Below are positions 1-8,076 of a stretch of DNA of 16,163 bases, piece after piece; position 1 is the first letter of the stretch; each line of letters opens with the position of its first letter. The DNA is from Chloroflexota bacterium (GTDB lineage: Bacteria > Chloroflexota > Dormibacteria > CF-121), in contig VBEQ01000156.1 in assembly GCA_005881235.1 (NCBI GenBank), positions 1 through 16,163 on the forward strand, written 5' to 3'. The position numbers were made by a program, and so were the translations under genes. Under the pieces are notes generated by a model, which saw only the letters and a list, made by a program, of their open reading frames with translations, was not told the DNA's origin and ran no database searches.

Positions 1-1383
1 TTGTTCGAGCCGGCCGGCCAATTGAGGGTCGTCCCAGACGTCACGGGCCAGGCGAGCCGTCCGCACCCGCGCGTCGTAAGCGTAGCCCTGGATCTCACAC
101 GTCGCAATCGGCCCCGTTGCCACGGTGCCATCCTTGAAGAGGATGGAATTCCAGGAGTCCTTCCAGCACTGGTTGGCGAGGCCTTCTTTTGAGCGCGTCT
201 GGTACTCGAGGTAGCCGTCACCGTCGCGATCGCCGTATCGCTCCATCCATTCCAGGGCCTTCATGGCTGCCGGCTGCAGGCTTCGCACGAAGTCGCGGTC
301 GCCGGCCCAGCGCTCGTACTCGTCCAGCAAGATCAGGAAGAGCGGCGTCGCGTCGTGCGTGCCGTAGTAGGGACTGTGCGGGCGCTCGCCGAGCACGGTG
401 AGCTCGCCCAGTCGCAGCTCGTGCAGGATCTTCCCCGGCTCGGCATCGCGGAAGTCGTCCCGCTCCTTCGCCTGCCACGCTGTCAGCGCCTCGAGGGTCG
501 TCCGCGCAAGGTGTGGCTGGAACGGTAGGGCCTGGTAGGCCGTGATCAAGCTGTCGCGTCCGAACAGCGCCATGAACCACGGTAGGCCGGCCGCCGGCAG
601 GGAATATGAGAGCGACTTCAGCGGACGAAACCGTAACGCGGCCAGGTCGATCAGACTCTGGCGATAGGTATGGCGAAGGACGTCGTTGTCGGTTTCGAGC
701 GTTGGCGCTTGCGCCATCCATTGCTCGAAGCTGGTGGGCATGTCCGGCTTGGGATCGCCGAAGGTGCGATCGCCGTGCTCCAGGCGGTTGAGCTCTCCGT
801 CGCCCACCGGAAAGACATCGATACAGGTTCGCCAGGACCCTCGGGGCTCCAGGTGCAGCTGATAGTGCGCCCGTTCGCGCCCCACAGAAAAATCCTCGCT
901 GAACTCGATCACCGTGTCGCGCCGAAACGTGTCGCGGGTATAGCTCAAGGTCACCTGGCTTGCGCCGAGGTCCGTCCGCAACTTTCCCCGCTTGGGGGTC
1001 CGGTCCTTGACCTCGAAGAGGTCGGCGAAATCGCTCCCATACTCGATCTCGATCGTCAACGTCTGCGGGCCGTCACTGTGGTTTTGAACGGTCAGGTCCT
1101 CGTGGACGCCGCGCGCCACGAAGCGGTCGCGCCGGATCGAGATGGGCGGGTTCTCGCCCACGCTGACGCTCGCTAAGGTGGCAAAAACCGACGCGGAGTA
1201 GTAGTCGACCGTTCGGCTGGTCAGGACGTGCACTGGGTGGCCGTTGACCCGCAGCCGCCAGGTGGAGAGCTGTCGCATATCGGCATGAAAGAAGCCGTTG
1301 GCACCCTGACCGGGCTCCACGTCGCCCGCCGCATCGGACACGAAGAAGGTGTTGCCATCGAGCACCGTCAGGTTGCCGGCCAT
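1..1383 (-). CDS. Amylo-alpha-1,6-glucosidase / glycogen debranching-type protein, 3' end cut by window edge
   Basis: The minus frame stays open for 461 codons from an ATG at 1383 to the window edge. The first ~200 residues fit the beta-rich N-terminal domain of bacterial glycogen-debranching proteins (starts MAGNLTVLDGNTFFVSD; GFFHADMRQLS at 30-40). From ~235 a six-hairpin glycosidase-like domain begins, with the family signature PWFMALFGRDSLIT at 268-281, HELRLGEL at 321-328, YYGTHDATPLFL at 339-350 and CWKDSWNSILF at 406-416. Family members hydrolyse alpha-1,6 branches of glycogen or act on related alpha-glucosides; the exact substrate here is unknown. Typical members are ~650-720 residues, so roughly one third is missing. 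An AGGG lies about 4 nt before the ATG. The gene is 32 bp downstream of the HAD gene on the same strand, so co-transcription is likely. The family call is firm; the substrate is inference. Confidence 0.9.
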   Translation of the reverse strand, partial: MAGNLTVLDGNTFFVSDAAGDVEPGQGANGFFHADMRQLSTWRLRVNGHPVHVLTSRTVDYYSASVFATLASVSVGENPPISIRRDRFVARGVHEDLTVQNHSDGPQTLTIEIEYGSDFADLFEVKDRTPKRGKLRTDLGASQVTLSYTRDTFRRDTVIEFSEDFSVGRERAHYQLHLEPRGSWRTCIDVFPVGDGELNRLEHGDRTFGDPKPDMPTSFEQWMAQAPTLETDNDVLRHTYRQSLIDLAALRFRPLKSLSYSLPAAGLPWFMALFGRDSLITAYQALPFQPHLARTTLEALTAWQAKERDDFRDAEPGKILHELRLGELTVLGERPHSPYYGTHDATPLFLILLDEYERWAGDRDFVRSLQPAAMKALEWMERYGDRDGDGYLEYQTRSKEGLANQCWKDSWNSILFKDGTVATGPIATCEIQGYAYDARVRTARLARDVWDDPQLAGRLEQ

Positions 1384-1415
1384 CGCCCTAGAGTACTGAC
1401 TTTTCGCTTCGTCAG

Positions 1416-2114
1416 CTAGAAGTGCGCGCGCAGCTCGCCGAACCCGTGCAAGACGAGGAGGCGTCCCTCGGCGGGGATGACCTCCTCCTTTTCCAGCCGC
1501 CAGGTGTGCTCGTGGGGAATGAACACGGCGTTGAGTCCCGCCTGCAGCGCCGGGTTGATGTCGGAGCGTGGAGAGTTACCGATCATCCAGGTGCGCGCCG
1601 GGTCGAGCTGCCGCTGCTCGACGATCGCCCGGTAGGTATCGACGGCTTTCTCGCTGACGACCGCGGTCGCCGTAAAGCGTGACTCCAACCCGGAGCGCTC
1701 GATCTTCAGCCGCTGCTCCTCGGGATGACCCTTGGTGACCAGCATCAGATCGTGGCGACCGGCGAGATAGTCGACCGTCGTCGCCACGCCGGGCATAAGC
1801 GTGACCGGCTGGCCGGCGATCCGCCGGCCCAGCTGCAGCACGTGCTCGATGTCCTGCGGCCGTAGGTCTCGCTCGCCGAGGCGCTCATAGGTCTGCTGGA
1901 GGTTCTTCGTGAAGCTCGCCGACCCGTAGCCATGCAGCGGGACGTTCATACGCTCGACCTCGTCGAGTGCGGCGCGCACCTGCTCGCGCGTCATCGTCGA
2001 GTGACCGAGGAAATCGATGAATTCCTCGATCGCCTGCTCGAAGTACACGTTGTTCTCCCAGAGCGTGTCGTCGCCATCGATCAGAAGAAATTGCCGGGTG
2101 CTGCGGGGTGCCAT
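1416..2114 (-). CDS. HAD-superfamily hydrolase (phosphoglycolate phosphatase-like)
   Basis: This 232-residue protein has the haloacid dehalogenase motifs in order: motif I DGDDTLW with nucleophile D13 and acid/base D15, motif II LVTKG with T127, a candidate motif III lysine around 136-155, and motif IV IGNSPRSD with D185 binding Mg2+. The helical stretch at ~25-100 (FEQAIEEFIDFLG, SFTKNLQQTYERLG) is the cap region. It is probably a soluble phosphatase on a small phosphorylated metabolite; no motif fixes the substrate. The frame is open upstream to 2498, but the ATG at 2114 sits immediately before the HAD core, and a longer form would run through the divergent sigma gene, so 2114 was chosen. 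It probably leads a short operon with the debranching gene. A role in sugar-phosphate turnover is a guess from that neighbour. Confidence 0.85.
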   Translation of the reverse strand: MAPRSTRQFLLIDGDDTLWENNVYFEQAIEEFIDFLGHSTMTREQVRAALDEVERMNVPLHGYGSASFTKNLQQTYERLGERDLRPQDIEHVLQLGRRIAGQPVTLMPGVATTVDYLAGRHDLMLVTKGHPEEQRLKIERSGLESRFTATAVVSEKAVDTYRAIVEQRQLDPARTWMIGNSPRSDINPALQAGLNAVFIPHEHTWRLEKEEVIPAEGRLLVLHGFGELRAHF

Positions 2115-2136
2115 CCGCCCCAAGGCTACCTCGGCT

Positions 2137-2163
2137 GGAACCGGACGTGGCGCTGGCTGGTAT
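2137..2163 (+). promoter_or_regulatory. Candidate ECF-type promoter for the sigma/anti-sigma pair
   Basis: GGAACC at 2137-2142, a 17-bp spacer, then GTAT at 2160-2163 matches the GGAAC -35 element common to many ECF promoters, with a plausible -10. It sits in the 69-bp gap between the divergent HAD and sigma genes, about 20 bp before the sigma start. ECF factors often activate their own operon, so this would fit autoregulation. It is a motif match only; the -10 of this sigma group is not known here. Confidence 0.4.
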
Positions 2164-2183
2164 GAAGGGATAGCAATCGATCC

Positions 2184-2774
2184 GTGGAGGGCCGGCCACT
2201 GGACGACATAGCGCTCGTCGAACGAGCGAAAAACGGCGATGTCAACGCATATGAAGCACTTGTCCAGCACTACCAGGAGCTGGCGTTTCGGGTCGCCTAC
2301 CAGGTCACCGGTAACGCCGCGGACGCGGAAGACGCGGCCCAGGAGGCATTCGTGAATGCCTACTACGCGCTCGGCCGTTTTCGCGCCGGCGCGCCATTCA
2401 AGCCGTGGCTGTGCCGGATCGTCGCCAATGAAGCGCGTAATCGCCGGACGTCGGCCCAGCGGCGGACGGTCCTGGCCGAGCGCGCCTCGGTCGCCCAATC
2501 CTCGGGGGACTCGGCCCAGTCCCCCGAGGCCGCGGCCGAGGCGGATGCCTTTCGTTCCACTCTGGTCGCGACACTGCGGACCCTGCGCGAGGACGACCGG
2601 CTCATCCTTGCCTACCGCCTCTTCTTCGATCTCTCGGAGGCCGAGATGGCGGAAGCGCTCAACGTCCCGCGCGGGACCGTGAAGTCGCGGCTCTCGCGCG
2701 CACTCTCGCGCTTGCGCGCCGCCTTACCCGCCGACATCCGTATGCCGTCGGCGGCGGGAGATCACGATGGCTGA
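2184..2774 (+). CDS. RNA polymerase sigma factor, ECF subfamily
   Basis: This 196-residue protein has the two-domain layout of group IV sigma factors. Region 2 spans ~22-88 (ALVQHYQELAFRVAYQVTG, DAEDAAQEAFVNAYYAL, PFKPWLCRIVANEARNRRR-like) and binds the -10 element and core polymerase. A variable Ser/Ala/Glu linker follows at ~100-120. Region 4 spans ~122-178, with the helix-turn-helix SEAEMAEALNVPRGTVKSRLSRAL that reads the -35 element. The start is uncertain. GTG at 2184 has GAAGGGA 13 nt upstream, which is rather far; a CTG at 2199 has GGAGGG at 2186-2191 with an ideal 7-nt gap. The 3' end overlaps the next gene by 8 bp, so translation is coupled and the next product is the likely anti-sigma. 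The family call is firm; the regulon is unknown. Confidence 0.92.
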   Translation: MEGRPLDDIALVERAKNGDVNAYEALVQHYQELAFRVAYQVTGNAADAEDAAQEAFVNAYYALGRFRAGAPFKPWLCRIVANEARNRRTSAQRRTVLAERASVAQSSGDSAQSPEAAAEADAFRSTLVATLRTLREDDRLILAYRLFFDLSEAEMAEALNVPRGTVKSRLSRALSRLRAALPADIRMPSAAGDHDG

Positions 2775-3564
2775 TCCTCAGCGGATCACCGACGTCGAGC
2801 TGGAGCGAGGGCTTCGGGATCTCGGGCCGCGCTATCCCTACCCACCGACGCCGAACCTGGCGAGCCGCGTGCGCGGGCGCATCACCGTGCAACCCGTTGC
2901 GCCGTCGCGCCGCCTCGAGCTCTGGCGCGATCCACGGCGACTCGCCCTGGTCGCGGCGGTGCTCCTTGTCCTGCTGGGTGCAGCCGCCCTCGCCAACCCG
3001 GCGACGCGCGACGCCATTGCGCACTTCTTCCATGTGCGTGGCGTGATCGTCAGCCGCGAGGCGTCGCCCCTTCCTTCGTTCTCCCCCGTGACGCCGCTGA
3101 ATCTCGGCCGTCGCACCACGCTGGCGGATGCTCAATCGCGCGTGAAGTTCAGCATCGCCGTACCGGACGAGCTCGGCGCACCCGAGGCGGTCTACGTGGT
3201 CAGTGATGTTCCCGGCGGGGAAGTTGCGCTTGCCTACACGCCGCGCCCGGGCATCCCGCTCGTCAAGCAGACCGGATTGGGCGTGCTCATCTCCGAGTTT
3301 CGTGGCGACCTCATCCCGGGCTTTATCACGAAAAGCCTGGGCGAGGGCACCACGGCGCAGGAAGTCTCGGTCGAGGGTGACCCAGGCTGGTGGATTACGG
3401 GCGAGCCTCACATGGTTGTCGTTCAGGTCGATGGCCAGGATCGGCCGGAGACATTGCGCATGGCCGCCAACACGCTCATCTGGGAGCACGCCGGCGTCAC
3501 CTACCGAATCGAATCCGGCCTCTCGAAGGCCGACGCCTTCCGAATCGCGGCCGGCCTTCCCTGA
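2767..3564 (+). CDS. Single-pass membrane anti-sigma-like protein with DUF4367-like outer domain
   Basis: This 265-residue protein has a short cytoplasmic part (1-57, with YPYPPTPNLASRVRGRI at 23-39), one hydrophobic helix at ~58-78 (RLALVAAVLLVLLGAAALA) and a ~185-residue extracytoplasmic domain. The outer domain ends ANTLIWEHAGVTYRIESGLSKADAFRIA, resembling the C-terminal pattern of DUF4367-type domains. Position right after, and overlapping, an ECF sigma gene argues that the N-terminal part binds the sigma factor and the outer domain senses an envelope signal. No classical ZAS (HxxxCxxC) zinc motif is visible, so the anti-sigma role is inferred from topology and context. ATG at 2767 is preceded by GGGAG at a good distance. 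No regulated-proteolysis site can be named. Confidence 0.72.
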   Translation: MADPQRITDVELERGLRDLGPRYPYPPTPNLASRVRGRITVQPVAPSRRLELWRDPRRLALVAAVLLVLLGAAALANPATRDAIAHFFHVRGVIVSREASPLPSFSPVTPLNLGRRTTLADAQSRVKFSIAVPDELGAPEAVYVVSDVPGGEVALAYTPRPGIPLVKQTGLGVLISEFRGDLIPGFITKSLGEGTTAQEVSVEGDPGWWITGEPHMVVVQVDGQDRPETLRMAANTLIWEHAGVTYRIESGLSKADAFRIAAGLP

Positions 3565-3570
3565 CCGCCG

Positions 3571-3596
3571 TTCGCCGCGCCGGTGCCGGCGGCGAA
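3571..3596. other. GC-rich hairpin just after the anti-sigma stop
   Basis: TTCGCCGC at 3571-3578 pairs perfectly with GCGGCGAA at 3589-3596 around a 10-base loop (GCCGGTGCCG). It starts 7 bp after the stop of the anti-sigma-like gene. There is no T-run, so it is not a classical intrinsic terminator. It could protect the mRNA 3' end or assist Rho-dependent termination. Confidence 0.45.
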
Positions 3597-3680
3597 ATGG
3601 TCTCCGGGTCCCACAGCCGCCGGCTCCAGACGCGTGGTTGCCATTGTTGGCGCCATCCGTGACAGCTGTCTGTCGCGGTG

Positions 3681-3702
3681 CTTCACAGCTGCTTCACAAC
3701 TG
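3681..3702 (+). promoter_or_regulatory. PhoP/OmpR-like direct-repeat operator
   Basis: Two consecutive 11-bp units, CTTCACAGCTG (3681-3691) and CTTCACAACTG (3692-3702), differ at one position. Read as TCACAGC-N4-TCACAAC they match the kind of 7-bp tandem site with a 4-bp spacer bound head-to-tail by OmpR/PhoB/PhoP regulators, notably the mycobacterial PhoP site. The repeat is 47 bp upstream of the Gly-rich peptide gene, and an OmpR-family regulator is encoded right after that gene. Autoregulation is the natural inference. A TTGCAG at 3705-3710 could be a -35 element, but no convincing -10 was found. Confidence 0.55.
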
Positions 3703-3749
3703 TCTTGCAGGATGAGACGCAGTCGAGATTCGATTTAAGGAGAACCACA

Positions 3750-4031
3750 ATGAAAACGACAGACAGAAACCGGAAACTGATGATGCTGGGCGGACTCGGC
3801 CTCGGCCTGGCGATGCTGGGACGAAAGCGCCGCTGGCGCCGCTATGCGATGGGCCAGATGATGGGCGGCGGCTACGGCGGGCCCTGGGGCCGATTCGGCG
3901 GCTACGGCCACGGCGGTCCGGGTGGACCGGGGCAGACGTTTACGCTGCCCCCGTTCATCGAGGCGACCCTGAAGGCCTGGCACGACCGGGCGCACGGCAC
4001 GGTGCCGCCGGCGGGGACCGCACAGGTCTGA
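3750..4031 (+). CDS. Small Gly-rich membrane-associated peptide next to a two-component system
   Basis: This 93-residue protein starts at ATG 3750 with a strong SD (AAGGAG, 3737-3742) 7 nt before it; the open frame extends to 3678 but lacks any such signal there. Residues 10-24 (LMMLGGLGLGLAMLG) form a short hydrophobic segment followed by a basic RKRRWRRY stretch, so the positive-inside rule puts the C-terminus in the cytoplasm. Residues 35-61 are Gly/Tyr/Trp-rich (MMGGGYGGPWGRFGGYGHGG). The tail FTLPPFIEATLKAWHDRAHG looks like an amphipathic helix with two His. No function is known to me. It sits between a PhoP-like operator and the response regulator gene, and the kinase N-terminus is similarly Gly/Pro/Trp-rich, so it may be a target or accessory protein of this system. 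That role is inference. Confidence 0.75.
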   Translation: MKTTDRNRKLMMLGGLGLGLAMLGRKRRWRRYAMGQMMGGGYGGPWGRFGGYGHGGPGGPGQTFTLPPFIEATLKAWHDRAHGTVPPAGTAQV

Positions 4032-4050
4032 TTTCCTCTCCCTCCCGACT

Positions 4051-4082
4051 GAGGCGGAGTCCCCACTCCGCCTCAACTTTTT
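4051..4082 (+). terminator. Rho-independent terminator after the Gly-rich peptide gene
   Basis: GAGGCGGAGT (4051-4060), loop CCCC, then ACTCCGCCTC (4065-4074) form a perfect 10-bp stem, followed by AACTTTTT to 4082. This is a textbook intrinsic terminator on the plus strand. It ends only 7 bp before the response regulator ATG, so that gene must be read by read-through or from a promoter overlapping the hairpin. Confidence 0.85.
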
Positions 4083-4089
4083 GCATAGG

Positions 4090-4781
<692 letters not shown>

Positions 4782-4785
<4 letters not shown>

Positions 4786-5918
4786 GCCCATCGGGCTGGC
4801 GTGGCGGAGGCTGGGGCCCACCCGGATCGCGTGGCCGTGGGCGGCCACCGTGGTGGCCCGAGGGTCAACCGTGGCCACCGGCCGGAGGACCGCCCTGGCG
4901 CCGAATGGGACGTCGATTCCTGTGGCGAATTGCCGGCTTCATCGCCGCCGCCTTTCTGCTGATTGCGGTCATGCTCACGATCGGCGTCGTGCTGGCCGGC
5001 ACCGCGGTCGGCCTCATCGAGGCGCCTCATGGTGTCCGGTTACTCGCCATCGGGGCGCTGGTCGTGCTCGTGATCGTCATCCTCCGCGGCAGCCGTCGTT
5101 TTCAGCGGATGGCGGTCAACCTGGGTGAGATCGTGGACGCCGCCGGGCGGATCGAGGCCGGCGAGTACGGCGTGCAGGTCGCGGAACGCGGGCCGCGAGA
5201 GCTGCAAACACTGGCTCGCGCCTTCAACGCGATGAGCACGCGGCTGGCGACCGCCGACCGCAACCGGCGCGCTTTTGTGGCCGACCTGACGCATGAGCTC
5301 CGCACACCGCTCGCCATCATCCGCGGGCAGGCCGAGGGCATCGGCGACGGTGTCTATCCCGGTGACCAGGCCCACCTCACGCCGATCCTCGATGCGACGG
5401 CCTCGCTGGACTCGCTCGTCGATGCCCTGGCCACGATGACGCTGGCCGATGTCGGGAGCCTGACGCTCAAGCGGGAGGCCGTCGATGTGCCGGTCCTGGT
5501 GACCAGCAGCCTGGCGGCGTTTCAGAGCGCCGCGGACGCTGCCGGGGTGCGGTTGGTCGCCGACCTCGAGCCGGATCTGCCGGCGATCGATGCGGATCCG
5601 GCGCGGATTCGAGGCGTCCTCGGCAATCTGCTCTCCAACGCGATCCGCTACACGCCGTCGGGCGGGACCGTTACCGCAAGCGCCCGTCGATCGGGCGAGA
5701 GCGTCGCCTTCGGCATTCGCGACACCGGCCGGGGGATTCCACCCGAGCTGCGCCCGCGCATCTTCGAGCGGTTCGTCAAGGGAACCGGCTCGTCCGGATC
5801 GGGGCTCGGGCTGGCGATCGCCAAGGACGTCGTGACCGCCCACGGTGGCACTATCGAGGCGGTCAGCGATCCGGGAACGGGGACCGAGATCCGCTTCACG
5901 CTGCCGGTCGCACGATAA
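4782..5918 (+). CDS. Sensor histidine kinase, HAMP-HisKA-HATPase type
   Basis: This 378-residue protein starts with ~43 cytoplasmic residues rich in Gly, Pro, Trp and Arg. Two membrane helices follow (~46-78 and ~85-102), joined by a loop of only about 6-10 residues, so no periplasmic sensor domain exists. The rest is HAMP (~103-157), the dimerisation domain with H171 (LTHELRTPL), N box GNLLSNAIRYTPSGG (281-295), G1 DTGRGIPPE (314-322), F box RIFERFVKG (326-334) and G2 SGSGLGLAIAKD (338-349). All catalytic motifs are intact. It should phosphorylate the regulator it overlaps by 4 bp. The minimal loop points to intramembrane or partner-based sensing. The N-terminal tail resembles the Gly-rich peptide upstream only in composition. 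Confidence 0.95.
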
Positions 5919-5927
5919 CCTTCTAGC

Positions 5928-7013
5928 GTGCCGACAGCCGCGCGCATCGTCGTGCTCCCTGGAGACGGCATCGGGCCGGAGGTGACCGCCGCGGCCCGGC
6001 GAGTCCTGGACGCCGCCGTAGGTCCCCTCGGGATCGCGCTCGACTATGTCGACGACGTGGTAGGCGGCGCGGCAGTCGATGCGTACGGGGTGGCGCTGCG
6101 TCCCCAGACGCTTCGCCTCTGTAAGACCGCGGACGCGATTCTGTTCGGCGCCGTGGGTGGACCGAAATGGGATGATGCCGCGCCGGACAGCAAGCTTCGG
6201 CCCGGGTCAGCGCTGCTCGGACTTCGCAAGGGCCTTGGCCTTTTCGCCAATCTACGTCCGGTTCGCGTCGATCCGGCGATGGTCGCCACCTCGGCCCTGC
6301 GGCCCGAGCGGGTGCGTGATGTCGATCTCCTGGTGGTTCGGGAGTTGACCGGTGGTCTCTATTTCAGCCGGCCCAAGCGGCGCTATGCGACGGCGCGCGG
6401 TGATGCCGCCGTCGATACCATGCGCTACAGCACACCGGAGATCGAACGGGTCGCGGTGCGGGCCTTCGAACTGGCACGGCTCCGGCGCCGCACGCTGTGC
6501 TCGGTCGACAAGGCCAACGTGCTCGAGACCTCCCGGCTCTGGCGCGCGGTCGTCGGCCGTGTCGGGGAGCGCTATCCCGACGTCGCCTTGAGCCACATGC
6601 TGGTCGACGCGTTCGCGATGGACCTGCTCCGCAGGCCGCAGGCCTACGACGTCGTGCTCACCGAGAATCTCTTCGGCGACATCCTCACGGATGAAGCATC
6701 CATGCTGGCGGGCGCACTCGGCATGCTCCCGTCCGCGAGTCTCGGCGCCGGGACGGCGGGGTTGTACGAGCCGATCCACGGGTCGGCACCGGACATCGCG
6801 GGTAAGGGAGTCGCGAACCCGGTCGGCGCCATCTTGAGCGCCGCGCTGTTGCTTCGCTGGTCTCTCAACCGCGACGATGCGGCGCAAGCGATCGAGCGCG
6901 CCGTCTCTCGGGTGCTGGCGGACGGACTGCGCACCGCCGACACCGTGCGCGACGGTGAGAAGCCGATCGGGACCGCGGCCATGGCCGATGCGATCGTGAG
7001 CGCGCTGCGTTAG
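5928..7013 (+). CDS. leuB: 3-isopropylmalate dehydrogenase
   Basis: This 361-residue protein oxidatively decarboxylates 3-isopropylmalate with NAD+ in leucine synthesis, in the cytoplasm. Visible motifs are the N-terminal LPGDGIGPEV (10-19), the loop around LRKGLGLFANLRPVR (99-113), RELTGGLYF (138-146) with the catalytic Tyr145, VDKANVLETSRLWR (193-206) with K195, metal-binding D227 of LVDAFAMDL, and NLFGDILTDEASMLAGALGMLPSASLG (from 247) with D251 and D255. EPIHGSAPDIAGKGVANP (281-298) is the NAD-binding loop, and its form favours LeuB over isocitrate dehydrogenase. The GTG start has no SD and lies 9 bp after the kinase stop, so translation is coupled or leaderless. No leuA, leuC or leuD is in the window. 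The stop overlaps that of the convergent threonine synthase gene. Confidence 0.95.
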   Translation: MPTAARIVVLPGDGIGPEVTAAARRVLDAAVGPLGIALDYVDDVVGGAAVDAYGVALRPQTLRLCKTADAILFGAVGGPKWDDAAPDSKLRPGSALLGLRKGLGLFANLRPVRVDPAMVATSALRPERVRDVDLLVVRELTGGLYFSRPKRRYATARGDAAVDTMRYSTPEIERVAVRAFELARLRRRTLCSVDKANVLETSRLWRAVVGRVGERYPDVALSHMLVDAFAMDLLRRPQAYDVVLTENLFGDILTDEASMLAGALGMLPSASLGAGTAGLYEPIHGSAPDIAGKGVANPVGAILSAALLLRWSLNRDDAAQAIERAVSRVLADGLRTADTVRDGEKPIGTAAMADAIVSALR

Positions 7014-8053
7014 CCCAGGACGCGCCGGAGGGCGACGAGCGTCGGCTCGATGGCGCGAGGAACTCGCAAGCCACGCGTCAGCGCCTGCGGGTCCTTGAGT
7101 CCGTGACCGGTGAGGACGCAGACAATCGGCTCGGTGCCGTCCAGGCTCCCGGCGTTTGCCTTTTTCAATAAGAGGGCAACGGCGGCAGCCGAGGCCGGCT
7201 CGACCAGCAGACCTTCCTCGCGCGCCAGGCGTCGATGCGCCGCCATGATTTCGTCGTCGCCGACGGCCTCGATCGTGCCGCCTGACTCGTCGCGCGCCGC
7301 GATGGCCGAGCTCCAGGAGGCGGGGTTGCCGATCCGAATCGCAGAGGCGAGCGTCTGCGGCCTTAAGACCGGCCGGCCGCGCACCAGCGGCGCCGCCCCC
7401 TGGGCCTGCGCGCCGTGCAGCGTCGGCAGTGACGCACCGCTGCGGCTCGCGAGCTCGCAGAACCCTCGCCAGTAAGCGGTGATGTTGCCGGCATTGCCGA
7501 CCGGGATGAAGAGCCGCGCCGGGGCGCGGCCAAGCTGTTCGACGACTTCGAAGGCGGCCGTCTTCTGACCCTCGATGCGATACGGGTTGACCGAGTTCAC
7601 CAACGCGACGCCGGGCTCGTCGGCCAGCTTGCGGACGAGCGTGAGCGCGCGATCGAACGACCCCTTGACCGTCACGATGATCGCGCCGTAGGCGAGCGCC
7701 TGCGCCAGCTTTCCCGCAGCGACCCCGCCCGCGGGGACGACGACGACGGCGCGAAGACCGCATCGGGCGGCATAGGCCGATGCTGAGGCGCTGGTGTTCC
7801 CGGTCGAGGCGCACAGCAGCGTTTGGGCTCCCGCCTCGATCGCCCGGGCGGCGGCGACCGCCATTCCGCGGTCTTTGAAGGATCCGCTCGGGTTCAGGCC
7901 CTCGTACTTGAAATAGAGCTGGTCGAGCCCGATCGCCGGACCGATCCTGGACGACCGCACCAGCGGCGTCGATCCCTCACCGAGTGTGATGCGAGGGGTC
8001 GCCGGTGTGACCGGGAGATAGGCCGCGTAGCGTTCGATGATGCCGACGGCCAT
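7010..8053 (-). CDS. thrC: Threonine synthase, short form
   Basis: This 347-residue, fold type II, PLP-dependent enzyme converts O-phospho-L-homoserine to threonine plus phosphate. Motifs: LGEGSTPLV (24-32), the Schiff-base lysine K60 in NPSGSFKDRGM, ASTGNTSASASAYAAR (82-97), VNSVNPYRIEGQKTAAFEVVEQLG (from 152), the PLP phosphate cup PVGNAGN (184-190), IRIGNPASW (239-247) and LTGHGLKDP (314-322). ATG 8053 (MAVGIIERYAAYLP) is preferred. An ATG at 8089 is also in frame but would overlap the start of the divergent hom gene; neither has a clear SD. A second threonine synthase of a different type lies at the right end of the window. Serving the hom product with the thrB kinase is well supported by context. 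Confidence 0.93.
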   Translation of the reverse strand: MAVGIIERYAAYLPVTPATPRITLGEGSTPLVRSSRIGPAIGLDQLYFKYEGLNPSGSFKDRGMAVAAARAIEAGAQTLLCASTGNTSASASAYAARCGLRAVVVVPAGGVAAGKLAQALAYGAIIVTVKGSFDRALTLVRKLADEPGVALVNSVNPYRIEGQKTAAFEVVEQLGRAPARLFIPVGNAGNITAYWRGFCELASRSGASLPTLHGAQAQGAAPLVRGRPVLRPQTLASAIRIGNPASWSSAIAARDESGGTIEAVGDDEIMAAHRRLAREEGLLVEPASAAAVALLLKKANAGSLDGTEPIVCVLTGHGLKDPQALTRGLRVPRAIEPTLVALRRVLG

Positions 8054-8076
8054 GGCGGTGATGGTAGCGTTCCCCA
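8054..8076. promoter_or_regulatory. 23-bp divergent gap between thrC and hom
   Basis: The two divergent start codons are separated by only 23 bp, with no SD for either gene and no recognisable -35/-10 pair that fits inside. If both are transcribed from here, each promoter must lie inside the other gene and the transcripts must be nearly or fully leaderless. A regulator binding here would affect both genes. Confidence 0.35.

Noticed and set aside
670..1176. 168-codon plus-strand frame and a 167-codon minus frame at 218-721
   Set aside because: The minus frame that runs unbroken from 1383 to the edge carries the debranching-enzyme signatures, so these are shadows.
6252..7814. 520-codon open frame on the minus strand
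   Set aside because: It runs antisense across leuB and out of frame through thrC, both with full catalytic motifs. Its translation is Arg/Gly/Ala-rich with no recognisable domain, typical of a GC-rich shadow frame.
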